In this document: piece by piece, positions 1-9,208 of the stretch
Position numbering within the stretch: position 1 is the first letter of the stretch
How the letters are laid out: each line of letters opens with the position of its first letter
From: Chryseobacterium sp. 52
Lineage (GTDB): Bacteria; Bacteroidota; Bacteroidia; Flavobacteriales; Weeksellaceae
NCBI RefSeq assembly: GCF_002754245.1
Contig: NZ_PEEX01000001.1
Span: 3,204,001-3,268,000 of the forward strand
Length of the DNA stretch: 64,000 bases
Reading direction: 5' to 3'
Notes under the pieces: model-generated
Told to the model about the DNA's origin: nothing
Database searches by the model: none
Seen by the model: only the letters and a program-made list of their open reading frames with translations
Translations under genes and position numbers: made by a program

Positions 1-678
1 AGAATGGTGTATGTAACTCCGCATCATCATTTTCCAACTACGGTTCCGTTGCGGATTGACAGAAGACTGGAGCTGTTGAGGCTGGCCAAAGAGTATCAGT
101 TCATCATCTTTGAAGACGATTACGATTTTGATTTTCATTATAATCACCGTCCGTTGCTACCACTGGCAAGCGCGGATGAAAGCGACATGGTAATCTACTG
201 TGGCTCTTTTAGCAAAACGCTTTCTCCGGCTTTCAGGATGGGGTATCTGGTGGCTTCAGAAAATGTAATTGAATACCTTTCTAAAATACGTCTTCTGCTG
301 GACCGTCAGGGAGATCACATTCTGGATAATGCTATGGGCGAAATTCTGAATGACGGAACTGTGCAGCGGTACCTCAGAAAAACATTGGTAGTCTATGAAG
401 AAAGAAGAAACTTTTTCTGTCAACAGCTCAATGATGTCCTGAAAGACGCTGTAAAATTTGCAGTTCCGGCAGGAGGAATGTCAGTATGGACCAAATTCGA
501 CAGTTCTGTTAATCTTGAACAGCTTGCAAAAAATGCATTGACAAAGGGATTATATCTTTCAGACGGAAAAGCTCATATTTATCCTCAATTTAATGAAAAT
601 GCCTTAAGATTGGGCTTTGCGTCACCTTCTATTGATGAACTTGAAAAAAGTGTTGCCATTTTGAAACAGTTGCTGTAA
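1..678 (+). CDS. MocR/PdxR-type PLP-dependent regulator, C-terminal part (cut by window edge)
   Basis: This is the aminotransferase fold-type I half of a GntR/MocR-family transcription factor. The reading frame is open from the window edge, so the N-terminal winged-helix DNA-binding domain lies outside. Visible landmarks are the FEDDYDFDFHY segment (the PLP pyridine-binding Asp region), the PLP-lysine motif SGSFSKTLSP-like CGSFSKTLSPAFRMGY, and the late LRLGFAS substrate-carboxylate region. MocR proteins use PLP or an amino acid as effector and usually control PLP synthesis or amino-acid or transport genes. The downstream GNAT gene at 773 is on the same strand. A plain class I aminotransferase cannot be excluded because the HTH is not visible, but the DDYD signature favours MocR. 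Confidence 0.75.
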   Translation, partial: RMVYVTPHHHFPTTVPLRIDRRLELLRLAKEYQFIIFEDDYDFDFHYNHRPLLPLASADESDMVIYCGSFSKTLSPAFRMGYLVASENVIEYLSKIRLLLDRQGDHILDNAMGEILNDGTVQRYLRKTLVVYEERRNFFCQQLNDVLKDAVKFAVPAGGMSVWTKFDSSVNLEQLAKNALTKGLYLSDGKAHIYPQFNENALRLGFASPSIDELEKSVAILKQLL

Positions 679-772
679 AATAAAAATTGGACTACTCATT
701 TTATTTATAATGGTCTATTTGTATTGTCCAATACCTGTTTAGTTTTGTATCAATTAAACAAGTAAAACTGTT

Positions 773-1315
773 ATGATAAATTTTAATATACAACCGATTT
801 TAGAAAGTAAAAATGTAAGTCTTTTACCCTTAGAAAAGGAAGATTTTGAAGTATTATATGCACTAGCTTCTGATCCTCAGATATGGGAACAGCATCCTCA
901 GAAAAACCGTTGGAAGAAAGAAGAATTTACTACTTTTTTTGAAGGAGCTATTGTAAGTAAAGGGGCTTTTAAGATTATAGATAAACAAACTGGCCAAATG
1001 ATCGGGAGTACCCGTTTTTATGATTACAGTGAGGAAGAAGACATTATATTCATTGGATATACCTTTTTCACAAGAGCTTGTTGGGGAACAGGAATCAATA
1101 CGTCTGTAAAATCGATGATGATGGATTATATTTTACAGTATGTTTCTAAAGTAGGCTTTCATGTAGGAGCTCATAACGTTCGCTCTCAAATTGCTGTAGG
1201 CCGTATTGGCGGAGAAAAAACAGCAGAACAGGAAATAGCTTATTTTGGAGAGAAACCCCAAATCAATTTTATTTATGAAATTACCAAAAACAGGTGGGAA
1301 TCTATGAATTTATAA
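773..1315 (+). CDS. GNAT-family N-acetyltransferase (RimJ/RimL-like)
   Basis: A 180-residue protein with the layout of the Acetyltransf_3 (RimJ/RimL) branch. The N-terminus reads SKNVSLLPLEKEDFEVLYALASDP, the core has GSTRFYDYSEEEDIIFIGYTFF, and the acetyl-CoA region is RACWGTGINTSVKSMMMDYIL, where the usual RxxGxG/A loop is replaced by ACWGTGIN, typical of this branch. It would transfer acetyl from acetyl-CoA to an amine; the substrate is unknown. It follows the MocR-type gene by 94 bp with an inverted repeat (ATTGGAC 686-692, GTCCAAT 726-732) in the gap, so it may be controlled by that regulator. Confidence 0.8.
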   Translation: MINFNIQPILESKNVSLLPLEKEDFEVLYALASDPQIWEQHPQKNRWKKEEFTTFFEGAIVSKGAFKIIDKQTGQMIGSTRFYDYSEEEDIIFIGYTFFTRACWGTGINTSVKSMMMDYILQYVSKVGFHVGAHNVRSQIAVGRIGGEKTAEQEIAYFGEKPQINFIYEITKNRWESMNL

Positions 1316-1397
1316 CTGTAATTCCGGTTTCCCAATGCTTAGGCTAAAAGCTATTTCCAGCTCTGTACTGTGATTTTTTAAGGATTAAAATAATGGA

Positions 1398-1649
<252 letters not shown>

Positions 1650-1734
1650 TTATTTTATTGATGGAAATAAAACAAGATGATATCTGTGTCTTTTTAATCA
1701 TTAAAATTCTTATAAACAATATATTAGGGGACTT

Positions 1735-1776
1735 AAAAAAAACTGGGGCAGCCTTCAATTTCTGTCCCAGTTTTTT
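1735..1776 (-). terminator. Hairpin terminator after DoxX gene
   Basis: A near-perfect stem (AAAACTGGGGCAG and CTGTCCCAGTTTT) flanked by an A-run on the left and a T-run on the right. It sits directly downstream of the minus-strand DoxX gene and can work in either direction. Confidence 0.75.
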
Positions 1777-1778
1777 AA

Positions 1779-2168
1779 TTATTTCTTTTGATCCAGAAAG
1801 CACCAGTTATCCTCCAATCTGCTGATCAGGATATAAAAGAACAGGGCGTAAATCATCTGTATCCCCATTGCTTCCCAGTTTTCTATCGTACTGCTTCCGA
1901 AAAGTAACATCACAATGAGTGCGGCTCCTGCATAATTGGCCATCCGGGTTTTAAAACCAAGAACTAGCATGGCACCAATGACAAATTCCAGAAAGGGAAG
2001 GATGGTACAGAATATCTCCACAGACAGCTGTGGAAGCCAGCTTTTTTCGAAACTTTTTGTCATTCCTTCAGCAAAGACCGAAAGTTTAGGAATTCTGGCA
2101 AGACCGTGTCCCAGAAGATTGACTCCCATTGACAGGCGCAGAAAAAAATAAGCTGTATTTTTATTCAT
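1779..2168 (-). CDS. DoxX-family membrane protein
   Basis: A 129-residue integral membrane protein with four predicted helices. It has the DoxX-type opening FLRLSMGVNLLGHGLARIPK, in which GLARI occupies the position of the family's short conserved loop. The second half has FVIGAMLVLGFKTRMANYAG. The family is linked to quinone/thiol redox and membrane stress, but no reaction can be assigned here. It lies 33 bp after the end of the deacetylase gene on the same strand, so co-transcription is possible. It ends at a strong hairpin terminator. Confidence 0.8.
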   Translation of the reverse strand: MNKNTAYFFLRLSMGVNLLGHGLARIPKLSVFAEGMTKSFEKSWLPQLSVEIFCTILPFLEFVIGAMLVLGFKTRMANYAGAALIVMLLFGSSTIENWEAMGIQMIYALFFYILISRLEDNWCFLDQKK

Positions 2169-2201
2169 AAATAATGATTTAAAAGTGATTTCCAGGAAAA
2201 T

Positions 2202-3179
2202 TTAGTTGTTATATTTTTCTTCACTGTTATCGATTGGAGTTTTCGGGTCATTCACAATCATCTTGGCAATGTCATCCTTTCGCATAAATACAACTCCCTG
2301 TTTTTCTTTGGTGTATTTGATGAATTCTTCCATTGCATGAACCATTGCAGGAGTTCCGCCTATCCTGTCATGAAAACTGATGCTCATCATTCTCCTTTTT
2401 GATGCACCTTCCTCGTACAGACGGTCAAACTCGAATTTCAACTGTGAGAGAAACTGATCCGGGCTCCAGTTTTTCCCTTCAATATTCACAATATCATTAT
2501 TTCTGAGGGTATAAGGCATCACTACAAAGTTTTTCCCGCTGACTTTGGTAATAAAAGGTTCATCGCGGCTTAAGTCATCTATATGATAAAGAAAACCGAG
2601 CTCCTGAAGCACTTTCAATGTATTCGGGCTTCTTCTGAGCCAGTTAGAATTGTAACCCACCGCTTTCTGTCCCGTAATTTTTTCTACTGCATCTGCACCG
2701 TCTTTTACAAAGCGTAATTCATCGGCATAGTTCTTATTCCATTGATTTTCCCAGGTAATACCGTGAGCGGCAATTTCGTGTCCTCCGGCCGCAATGGCTT
2801 TTGCGATTTCCGGGTATTTTTCGGCGGCGCTTCCTACAACATGGGAAGTTACTTTTATGTCATACTTTTTCCAGAGATCAAGCATGCGGTAAATTCCTTC
2901 ATTGGCTCCGTAGCGGTACCAGCTTTCTGCAGGAAGATCCGGCTGTCCTTTAGGAAGAGGAGTTCCACTGAAAGGGCTTTCTGCACCTTCAGGCTGTCCG
3001 CCGGTTTCAAACTGCATAGATACTGAAATGACCAGTTGGGCACCATTAGGCCAGTATTTTTTAGATAATGAATGTGTTTCTGCCAATTTTTCAGAGGCTC
3101 CTTTTTTGTTTTTTTCATGGCAGGAAGCCATCAATACTGCGGTTGTGATCAGTAAGACTGAATGTTTTAAATATTTCAT
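2202..3179 (-). CDS. Polysaccharide deacetylase-family lipoprotein (PuuE-like)
   Basis: A 325-residue NodB-fold protein. I start it at the ATG at 3179, which puts a signal peptide (MKYLKHSVLLITTAVLMASC) at the N-terminus with Cys as the probable lipidation site. The sequence has SVSMQFETGGQPEGA near the start, GHEIAAHGITWENQ as the His-containing metal motif, and SISFHDRIGGTP near the end. This pattern is closer to the PuuE/allantoinase-like branch than to classical chitin deacetylases. It is divergent from the AraC regulator at 3270, which probably controls it. The substrate is not deducible; it may be a cell-envelope or imported polysaccharide or an amide. Confidence 0.75.
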   Translation of the reverse strand: MKYLKHSVLLITTAVLMASCHEKNKKGASEKLAETHSLSKKYWPNGAQLVISVSMQFETGGQPEGAESPFSGTPLPKGQPDLPAESWYRYGANEGIYRMLDLWKKYDIKVTSHVVGSAAEKYPEIAKAIAAGGHEIAAHGITWENQWNKNYADELRFVKDGADAVEKITGQKAVGYNSNWLRRSPNTLKVLQELGFLYHIDDLSRDEPFITKVSGKNFVVMPYTLRNNDIVNIEGKNWSPDQFLSQLKFEFDRLYEEGASKRRMMSISFHDRIGGTPAMVHAMEEFIKYTKEKQGVVFMRKDDIAKMIVNDPKTPIDNSEEKYNN

Positions 3180-3219
3180 TTTTAATAATTTCTGTTCTGC
3201 AAAATTGTTCAATAAACGA

Positions 3220-3253
3220 TTGATATCTATTGTAAAAATTTATGCTAAATTTG
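3220..3253 (+). promoter_or_regulatory. Bacteroidota-type promoter for the AraC gene
   Basis: A TTG (3220-3222) and TAAATTTG (3246-3253), separated by 23 nt, match the TTG / TAnnTTTG promoter of Flavobacteriia. TTGTAAAAAT occurs twice in direct orientation here (from 3230 and from 3251), a possible activator site for the divergent pair. Confidence 0.5.
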
Positions 3254-3269
3254 TAAAAATCTATTCTTT

Positions 3270-4121
3270 ATGAAACGTATTGTTAACTTCAGTTCTTTCA
3301 ATGTGTTCAGTATTGAGAAAGAAGTTTGGGATATTGAATACCACAATCATAATTTCTATGAGCTGATTGTGGTAGAAAAAGGAACAGGAATACACCATCT
3401 GAACGGTATTACTTTTACCTATAAAAAAGGAGACGTTTTTCTGCTCAGACCAAGTGATGCCCACGAGTTTTCTATCAAAAACAAAACCCGCTTTATTTAT
3501 GTGAAATTTACGGAACAGCATATCTGGAAAAGCCTTCAGGCTGATAAGAAAAGTGAATTGACTAAAGTAATACAGCTCCTGATGGGTGACCGGTCTTTCG
3601 TGTATGAATCAGCAATTAAAAATAAAACAGACAGGGAGCATCTGCTGCAGCTTGCCAGGATCCTTCTTCACGAATTCAGCAGTAAAAATATGTACAGCCA
3701 GGAAACATCCGCAGATCTTTTTTCATCAATAATGACCATTCTGATCAGAAATACAATGAGCAGTGGCGGGATGGAAAAAATATCAAAAGGGTTGAATCCG
3801 GCTGAAAGAATTCTCTATTACATCAACGTTAATGCAATGGATGCAGATAAAATGAGACTGGAACATCTAGCTAAAGAGTTCGTGCTTTCACCCAATTATA
3901 TCAGTATTTACATCAAAAAACAGACAGGATTTTCTATTCAGCAGCATGTGATGCAACAAAAAATGAAAGCCGCTGAAAAACTCCTTAGACAAAGCCGCTA
4001 CAACATCAATGAAATTGCAGATCAGCTAGGATTCAATGATGCCAGTCATTTTAATAAAATCTTCAGGGGTTACAAAAGTATGTCACCTTCAGAATTCAGG
4101 AAAAATGATCAGTCTGCCTGA
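3270..4121 (+). CDS. AraC-family transcriptional regulator with cupin sensor domain
   Basis: A 283-residue regulator. Residues ~10-100 form an AraC-type cupin sensor (YHNHNFYELIVVEKGTGIHH, then KKGDVFLLRPSDAHEF). Residues ~180-280 are the double helix-turn-helix: LEHLAKEFVLSPNYISIYIKK, followed by NINEIADQLGFNDASHFNKIFR and the typical end MSPSEFRKN. The cupin suggests a small sugar-like or aromatic effector. It is divergent from the deacetylase lipoprotein, with under 100 bp between starts, which makes that gene its likely target. Confidence 0.88.
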   Translation: MKRIVNFSSFNVFSIEKEVWDIEYHNHNFYELIVVEKGTGIHHLNGITFTYKKGDVFLLRPSDAHEFSIKNKTRFIYVKFTEQHIWKSLQADKKSELTKVIQLLMGDRSFVYESAIKNKTDREHLLQLARILLHEFSSKNMYSQETSADLFSSIMTILIRNTMSSGGMEKISKGLNPAERILYYINVNAMDADKMRLEHLAKEFVLSPNYISIYIKKQTGFSIQQHVMQQKMKAAEKLLRQSRYNINEIADQLGFNDASHFNKIFRGYKSMSPSEFRKNDQSA

Positions 4122-4204
4122 GTATTGATGCTACGTTGCACACGATGAAAACAGAACCTGCATTTTTCTCTTTGAAGGGGATGAAATATGATCCGTAATG
4201 TTTT

Positions 4205-4699
4205 TTATTTTTTAATTCCGATTACCTTTAAAGCCTTAGGGGTCAGATATACTGCATCAAAGCCAGTAAGCGCCTCAATATCATCAAATGCAGAAAACAT
4301 CAGATCATTCTTGTTAAAAGAGAGTTCAACCGCCGGATTATATGAAGCAGTAATCCTTACTACAGAATAGCCGTTATAGGCAATAGTAAAACCGGCAAAC
4401 AGACAGTTTTTTTCTGCTTTTTGGTATTGCATATATTCGTCAGATCCCGAAATATCGCTTCTTTTTCCCTCATTATTATGGCCAAGCGATTTCCAGGTGG
4501 AATAATTTTTTGGTTCTTTCAGTACAATTCCTTCGGCATCCACAGGAACAAACATACCAAGTGTTAAAGGTTTTCTTAAAAAATTAGCATAGTTTTTCAT
4601 CAGACCCAAGGCCTGAAGGTCGGCATATCCTTCGTTTGAGTAATATTCAATTACAAAATCCGTCATCGGAATCAGCTTGTGGGAAGCGTCAGTCAGCAT
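4205..4699 (-). CDS. Hypothetical protein
   Basis: A protein of 164 residues if started at the ATG at 4699 (MLTDASHKLIPMTDF); an upstream in-frame ATG at 4753 would add a basic stretch that looks non-coding. It is soluble, with no signal peptide or membrane segment and no family I recognise. It contains KNYSTWKSLGHNNEGKRSD and ends DAVYLTPKALKVIGIKK. It is convergent with the AraC gene. Confidence 0.55.
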   Translation of the reverse strand: MLTDASHKLIPMTDFVIEYYSNEGYADLQALGLMKNYANFLRKPLTLGMFVPVDAEGIVLKEPKNYSTWKSLGHNNEGKRSDISGSDEYMQYQKAEKNCLFAGFTIAYNGYSVVRITASYNPAVELSFNKNDLMFSAFDDIEALTGFDAVYLTPKALKVIGIKK

Positions 4700-4886
4700 A
4701 ATCAGTGTTTTCTTTTTTGAAAATAAAAATAGTGTTTTTATTCGCTTTACCAAACTTTAATCTTTTTCTGATGCAGGAAAATGTATCCTGAAATTTTTAA
4801 CAGGCTTGGAGTGAATAATAAGACGGGGTTAATGGTCTAAAACTTTAGTTTTAACCGGTCTATTTCTAAAGGTATTGGTTTTTAAT

Positions 4887-4939
4887 GCAACAAAGTTGCG
4901 TTATTTAAAATTTTATCTTTAATTTTGCAACAAAGTTAC
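4887..4939 (+). promoter_or_regulatory. Promoter with two overlapping palindromes (probable Zur boxes)
   Basis: Two copies of one palindrome occur: GCAACAAAGTTGC (4887-4899, perfect arms) and GCAACAAAGTTAC (4927-4939, one mismatch). A Flavobacteriia promoter fits exactly between them: TTG at 4896-4898 inside box 1, 21 nt, then TAATTTTG at 4920-4927 touching box 2. A repressor on either box would block sigma binding. Because the genes that follow are zinc-type (MerC-like, COG0523 GTPase), a Zur-like repressor is the best guess. Confidence 0.6.
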
Positions 4940-4966
4940 ACTAAGAAATTTAAATCTCCTTATTTT

Positions 4967-5311
4967 ATGAAATCAAAAATCCTTGATACCATAGGAATTT
5001 CTGCAGCAGTTCTCTGTCTTATTCACTGTATTGCTTTTCCTCTGTTGATGATTATTCCTTTGGGAATCTCACACAATCCATATATTGACCTGGCTTTCCT
5101 TATCATTGGTGCTGTTGTGGTTTACAGAATTACAAAACATATGACTAATCGTTTGCTTAAATTGTTGTTTTGGATTTCCATTCTTCTTATCTCGCTTTCT
5201 GTTTTAGCTGATTTTATATTTGAAATTCATATTCCTTTCATTTATGGAGGCGCCGTTGGATTGATAGCAGGTCATCTTATCAATTATAAAAATCATAAAC
5301 ATTCATCATAA
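4967..5311 (+). CDS. MerC-domain membrane protein
   Basis: A 114-residue, four-helix inner-membrane protein of the MerC family. The start at 4967 ([21 protein letters not shown]) is chosen because the upstream TTG alternative lies inside the promoter boxes. [11 protein letters not shown] carries the Cys and His of the MerC metal motif. MerC proteins move mercury; Bacteroidota homologues next to COG0523 GTPases are better explained as low-zinc transport or buffering proteins. The gene ends 8 bp before the GTPase gene, so the two form an operon. Confidence 0.75.
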   Translation: MKSKILDTIGISAAVLCLIHCIAFPLLMIIPLGISHNPYIDLAFLIIGAVVVYRITKHMTNRLLKLLFWISILLISLSVLADFIFEIHIPFIYGGAVGLIAGHLINYKNHKHSS

Positions 5312-5319
5312 ACGATCAT

Positions 5320-6522
5320 ATGAATAAAAGACTGCCTGTCACTGTTCTCAGCGGATTTCTGGGAGCAGGAAAAACAACTTTACTGAATCACATTCTTCAC
5401 AATAAGCAAGGCTTAAAAGCAGCTGTCATTGTCAATGATATGAGTGAAATTAATATCGATGCACGCCTGATTAAAGATGAACAGACTCTTTCCCGAACGG
5501 AAGAAAAGCTGGTAGAAATGAGCAATGGCTGTATATGCTGCACATTAAGAGAAGATTTGATGATAGAAGTTGAACGTTTGGCAAAAGAAAACCGTTTTGA
5601 CTATCTGTTCATTGAAAGTACCGGAATCAGCGAACCCATTCCTGTAGCACAAACTTTCACCTACATAGACGAAGAAAGTGGGATTGACCTTTCCCGTTTC
5701 AGCTTTGTGGACACTATGGTAACCGTGGTGGACTGCTTCAATTTCATTAAAGATTTTGGCTCTGCTGAGTTGTTAACAGACCGGGATCTTACCGATATGG
5801 AAGGGGATTGCAGGACCATTGTCAACCTGCTTACTGATCAGATTGAATTTGCCAATGTTATTCTGTTAAACAAAGCGGATCTTGTAGATTCTGAAACATT
5901 AGGGTTTTTAAGAGCTTCGATTAAAAAGCTCAATCCTGAAGCTAAAATTATCAGTTCTGAATTTAGCCGGATCAATCTTAATGAGATTGTCAATACCGGA
6001 CTTTTCGATTTTGATAAAGCTCAGGCTTCCGCCGGTTGGCAAAAGGAATTACAGGCCGATCATCATATTCCGGAAACTGAAGAGTATGGAATAAGTTCCC
6101 TTGTATTCAGAGATAAAAGGCCATTTCATCCATTACGATTATGGAAATATATTAATAATCATTATCCCGAAGGAGCGCTGAGAGCGAAAGGCTTATTCTG
6201 GCTGGCTTCGAGGCCTAATGATGCATTGAACTTTTCCCAGGCAGGCGGGTCTTTCAGATTAGAAAATGCAGGGGTCTGGTGGAGTAGTATGCCAATGGGT
6301 AACCGCGTACAGTATACCTCATTTGTAGAAAATCAGGAATTTATTGAAAGTAGATGGGACAAAAACTGGGGAGACCGGATCAATGAACTGGTATTTATCG
6401 GTCAGAATCTCGATAAGGAACAGATGTTAAAGGACCTTGAGCAATGCCTTATTGATGATCAGGATCATGAAATGTTCCGGCAGGGCAGAAGCTTCCAGGA
6501 TCCTTTTCCTCAAAATATTTAA
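5320..6522 (+). CDS. COG0523-family GTPase (zinc metallochaperone type)
   Basis: A 400-residue G3E P-loop GTPase. Walker A is [14 protein letters not shown] (residues ~11-24). The metal motif CICC is at residues 71-74 within [12 protein letters not shown], the family's invariant Cx[12 protein letters not shown] is the switch region and LLNKAD the guanine-specificity motif. The CobW C-terminal domain covers residues ~255-380. Members of the ZigA/YciC type hand zinc to essential enzymes under zinc starvation and are usually Zur-regulated. The palindromic promoter boxes upstream and the MerC-like partner support this role over a cobalamin or nitrile-hydratase role. Confidence 0.88.
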   Translation: MNKRLPVTVLSGFLGAGKTTLLNHILHNKQGLKAAVIVNDMSEINIDARLIKDEQTLSRTEEKLVEMSNGCICCTLREDLMIEVERLAKENRFDYLFIESTGISEPIPVAQTFTYIDEESGIDLSRFSFVDTMVTVVDCFNFIKDFGSAELLTDRDLTDMEGDCRTIVNLLTDQIEFANVILLNKADLVDSETLGFLRASIKKLNPEAKIISSEFSRINLNEIVNTGLFDFDKAQASAGWQKELQADHHIPETEEYGISSLVFRDKRPFHPLRLWKYINNHYPEGALRAKGLFWLASRPNDALNFSQAGGSFRLENAGVWWSSMPMGNRVQYTSFVENQEFIESRWDKNWGDRINELVFIGQNLDKEQMLKDLEQCLIDDQDHEMFRQGRSFQDPFPQNI

Positions 6523-6539
6523 GATCAGAATTCATAATT

Positions 6540-6566
6540 AATTAACGCAACCGTGTTTCGTTAATT
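6540..6566 (+). promoter_or_regulatory. 27-bp palindrome upstream of alkaline phosphatase (third probable Zur box)
   Basis: Arms AATTAACGCAAC (6540-6551) and GTTTCGTTAATT (6555-6566) flank a 3-nt centre and pair with one mismatch. The inner part (GCAAC-N3-GTTTC) has the same geometry as the two boxes at 4887 and 4927. It lies 40 bp before the phosphatase start. Confidence 0.55.
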
Positions 6567-6606
6567 GAAACATAGTCTTTACCTTGCATTACGAAATTAT
6601 ATCAAA

Positions 6607-8004
6607 ATGGACAGACGCAAATTTTTAAAAGGTTCCGCATTACTTTCAGGCTTACTTACCATAAATCCTGTTGATTTTTTCGCTAACAATATCACGGAAA
6701 TTCCGGGTGCCGGGAAAAAAGCAAAAAATATTATTTTCATGATCAGTGACGGAATGAGCTCCGGAACTTTAGCGATGGCCAATCTGTATGCCCAGAATAT
6801 TTTGGGTAAAAACGGAAACTGGATGAATCTTTATCATGAAAATAAAGTTTCACGGGCTTTGATGGATACTGCTTCTGCAAGCTCTATTGTAACGGATTCT
6901 GCAGCGGCCAGTTCATCTTTTGGAGGAGGAGTGCGCGTAAAAAACGGAGTTCTGAATATTGGAGCCAATGGAGAACGCTATGTTCCGATCTGGCAAAAGT
7001 TCAAAAAGGCAGGAAAAAAGACGGGCTGTGTAACGACGGTCACAATTACCCATGCAACTCCGGCAGGCTTCTGTGTTAATTCTGACAGCAGAAATGCGGA
7101 AAATGAAATTGCGGAAATGTATGCTGAGATAGGTTTTGATGTGATGATGGGAGGTGGTGACGAGTTTTTTAATCCTTTAAAAAGAGAGGACAAAAAAGAT
7201 GTCTATGATTTGTACAAGCAGAAAGGATATCAGGTTCTAAAAAACAGAACAGATCTTAAAAATTCAGAAAAAGGAAAGAAAATTTTAGGGGTTTTCAGTT
7301 CCAGTGGATTACCATATTCTATTGACCGGAATCATATTCCTGAATTGCAGAATACGCCTTCTCTTGCTGAAATGGCACAGACGGCTATTGACCAAATGAA
7401 AGATCATAAGGAAGGTTTTGTTTTACAGATAGAGGGCGGAAAAGTAGACTGGGCAGCTCATGCGAATGATATTGCAGCTTTGATTCATGATCAGCTTGCT
7501 TTTGATGAAACGATAAAGACGGTGATAGATTTTGCCGAAAGAGATCAGAATACCCTGGTCATTATTACAACAGATCATGGAAATGCCAATCCGGGAACGA
7601 TTTACGGACCGGATGCCACTAAAAATTTTAACAGTATCTCAAATTATAAATACACCAACGAATATATTCTGAATGCCATTCACCCGGATTTTAATCTTCA
7701 GAAGATGAAAGACTGGATTTATGAGACGAACAAAATAAGTCTTACGGATGATGACGCGAAATACCTGCTCAGTTTTTATTCAGGACTAGAAAAGCAGGAA
7801 GCCGGGCTCTATAATTATAAAAAACTGCCTTTCAAAGCCTATTCAGATATTCAGAAAAAGCATAATTCTGTTGGCTGGATCAGTATGGATCATTCCGGAG
7901 ATTATGTAGAAGCGGCAGTTTATGGCCCGGGAAAAGAGCTTTTGCCTCCTTTTATTAAAAATACAGACCTGCATTATCTGATGTTGAAAGCAGCACAGAT
8001 TTAA
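6607..8004 (+). CDS. Tat-exported alkaline phosphatase (PhoA superfamily)
   Basis: A 465-residue enzyme that hydrolyses phosphate monoesters. I start it at 6607, giving MDRRKFLKGSALLSG, a twin-arginine signal, so folded, metal-loaded export is expected. The active-site serine is Ser98 in VTDSAAASS, the PhoA nucleophile context. Metal ligands are recognisable in FMISDGMSSG (Asp), QIEGGKVDWAAHAND (Glu/Asp/His), ITTDHGN (Asp-His) and WISMDHSGDYVEAAVYGP (the last His). The family normally uses two Zn and one Mg per site. The preceding palindrome suggests control with the zinc genes rather than, or in addition to, phosphate control. Confidence 0.9.
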   Translation: MDRRKFLKGSALLSGLLTINPVDFFANNITEIPGAGKKAKNIIFMISDGMSSGTLAMANLYAQNILGKNGNWMNLYHENKVSRALMDTASASSIVTDSAAASSSFGGGVRVKNGVLNIGANGERYVPIWQKFKKAGKKTGCVTTVTITHATPAGFCVNSDSRNAENEIAEMYAEIGFDVMMGGGDEFFNPLKREDKKDVYDLYKQKGYQVLKNRTDLKNSEKGKKILGVFSSSGLPYSIDRNHIPELQNTPSLAEMAQTAIDQMKDHKEGFVLQIEGGKVDWAAHANDIAALIHDQLAFDETIKTVIDFAERDQNTLVIITTDHGNANPGTIYGPDATKNFNSISNYKYTNEYILNAIHPDFNLQKMKDWIYETNKISLTDDDAKYLLSFYSGLEKQEAGLYNYKKLPFKAYSDIQKKHNSVGWISMDHSGDYVEAAVYGPGKELLPPFIKNTDLHYLMLKAAQI

Positions 8005-8048
8005 GCTGTTTTTAATTTTTTGTAATCCGAAGTGAAAGCTGAATTTGG

Positions 8049-8651
8049 CTAAGATCTGGGCTTGCTTACGTATTGATTGCCCTTAACATAAAACCGCCAC
8101 GGCAACAGTGCATCTTCCTGAGCATAAGCAACTCCAATACGAGGCCCTGCTACAATCTCTTCAGGAGAATATCTAATCCCATGATCTTCAATCCAAATTT
8201 CGTTTTCAGTTAAATCTTTTTTATTAAAAGATCGGTCAATACCTAAGGCTTTAGCAGCAGAACCCGGCCCGGATGAAATAGCAGATTTCGCAACCGGCAT
8301 ATTCCGTCTGAGCTCCATGGTTTCATGACCGGACAAAGGTTCTATGGCACGTACCAATACGGCATGTGGCTCACCTTCCACTGAAGTTACAATATTAAAG
8401 AGATGATGGATGCCATAGCACAAGTAAACATAAGAAATACCGCCACGGCTGTACAACGTCTCAGTTCGCTCAGTACGTCTGCCTCCATACGCATGAGAGG
8501 CTTTATCCACTACGCCGGAATAAGCTTCAGTTTCTACTATAACACCCGCTGTAATCCCACCGTTTATCTCTGTGAAAAGTACTTTTCCCAAAAGATCTTT
8601 AGCCAGAAACAGGACATCTTGATTCAGGTAATAAGAAAGAGGAAGTTTCAT
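8049..8651 (-). CDS. mpg: DNA-3-methyladenine glycosylase (AAG/MPG family)
   Basis: A 200-residue monofunctional base-excision glycosylase that removes alkylated purines such as 3-methyladenine. The family signature is complete: DLLGKVLF, GVIVETEAYSG (with the water-activating Glu), DKASHAYGGRRTERTETLY, GISYVYLCYGIHHLFNIVT, and VLVRAIEPLSG. Length is standard for bacterial Mpg. It is convergent with the phosphatase and stands alone. Confidence 0.92.
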   Translation of the reverse strand: MKLPLSYYLNQDVLFLAKDLLGKVLFTEINGGITAGVIVETEAYSGVVDKASHAYGGRRTERTETLYSRGGISYVYLCYGIHHLFNIVTSVEGEPHAVLVRAIEPLSGHETMELRRNMPVAKSAISSGPGSAAKALGIDRSFNKKDLTENEIWIEDHGIRYSPEEIVAGPRIGVAYAQEDALLPWRFYVKGNQYVSKPRS

Positions 8652-8830
8652 ATCGGTTAATGTATTTACAGTTTTGGATCAACAAAATTAAACATCTGCT
8701 GCTAATTGAGTGGTTTTAAAAAATAAAATTTGCATGCAGAATTTCCTCTGAATTTATTAATTTCAAACCTGAATACTGTACCTTAGAAGCATTAGAATGG
8801 TTATCATTCAGATTTAAAAAATGTAAGCTT

Positions 8831-9178
8831 ATGGATAATCGTGATTTTTCAGAGATATCAGAACCGGATGCCACTCCTTTTGGATATAGGATTGCTGGTC
8901 TTATTGCTGACAAGCTTGAATCTGGTCATGTTTTAGGGTTTCATCACCGTGATTACTGCGGAATGGGGATGATGGTAAATGAAAATCAACAGTTTTTATA
9001 TGGAGAAATCTATGATGGACTGGATTTTAATGTTCCAAGAGTTTTTGAAACCAGAGATGTATTTATCACATGGCTCTCCGCTCAATCCAACGAATCTCTG
9101 GCACGATTGGATGATGAAGAATTTTATCGGGAAAACCAGGTTATTACAAGGAAACGCCTGCTGGAATTTATAGGCTGA
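8831..9178 (+). CDS. Hypothetical protein
   Basis: A 115-residue soluble acidic protein starting MDNRDFSEISEPDATPFG. It has SGHVLGFHHRDYCGMGM in the middle and a charged C-terminus. No signal peptide or family is recognised. The upstream leader is short and it is followed 30 bp later by a lipoprotein gene on the same strand. Confidence 0.6.
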   Translation: MDNRDFSEISEPDATPFGYRIAGLIADKLESGHVLGFHHRDYCGMGMMVNENQQFLYGEIYDGLDFNVPRVFETRDVFITWLSAQSNESLARLDDEEFYRENQVITRKRLLEFIG

Positions 9179-9208
9179 TCCAATTATATAACAATCTCAA
9201 TTTCTGTT

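Noticed and set aside
4925..4966. TTG start giving 14 extra residues for the MerC-like protein
   Set aside because: It lies on top of the -7 element and the second palindrome; the ATG at 4967 gives the normal family N-terminus.
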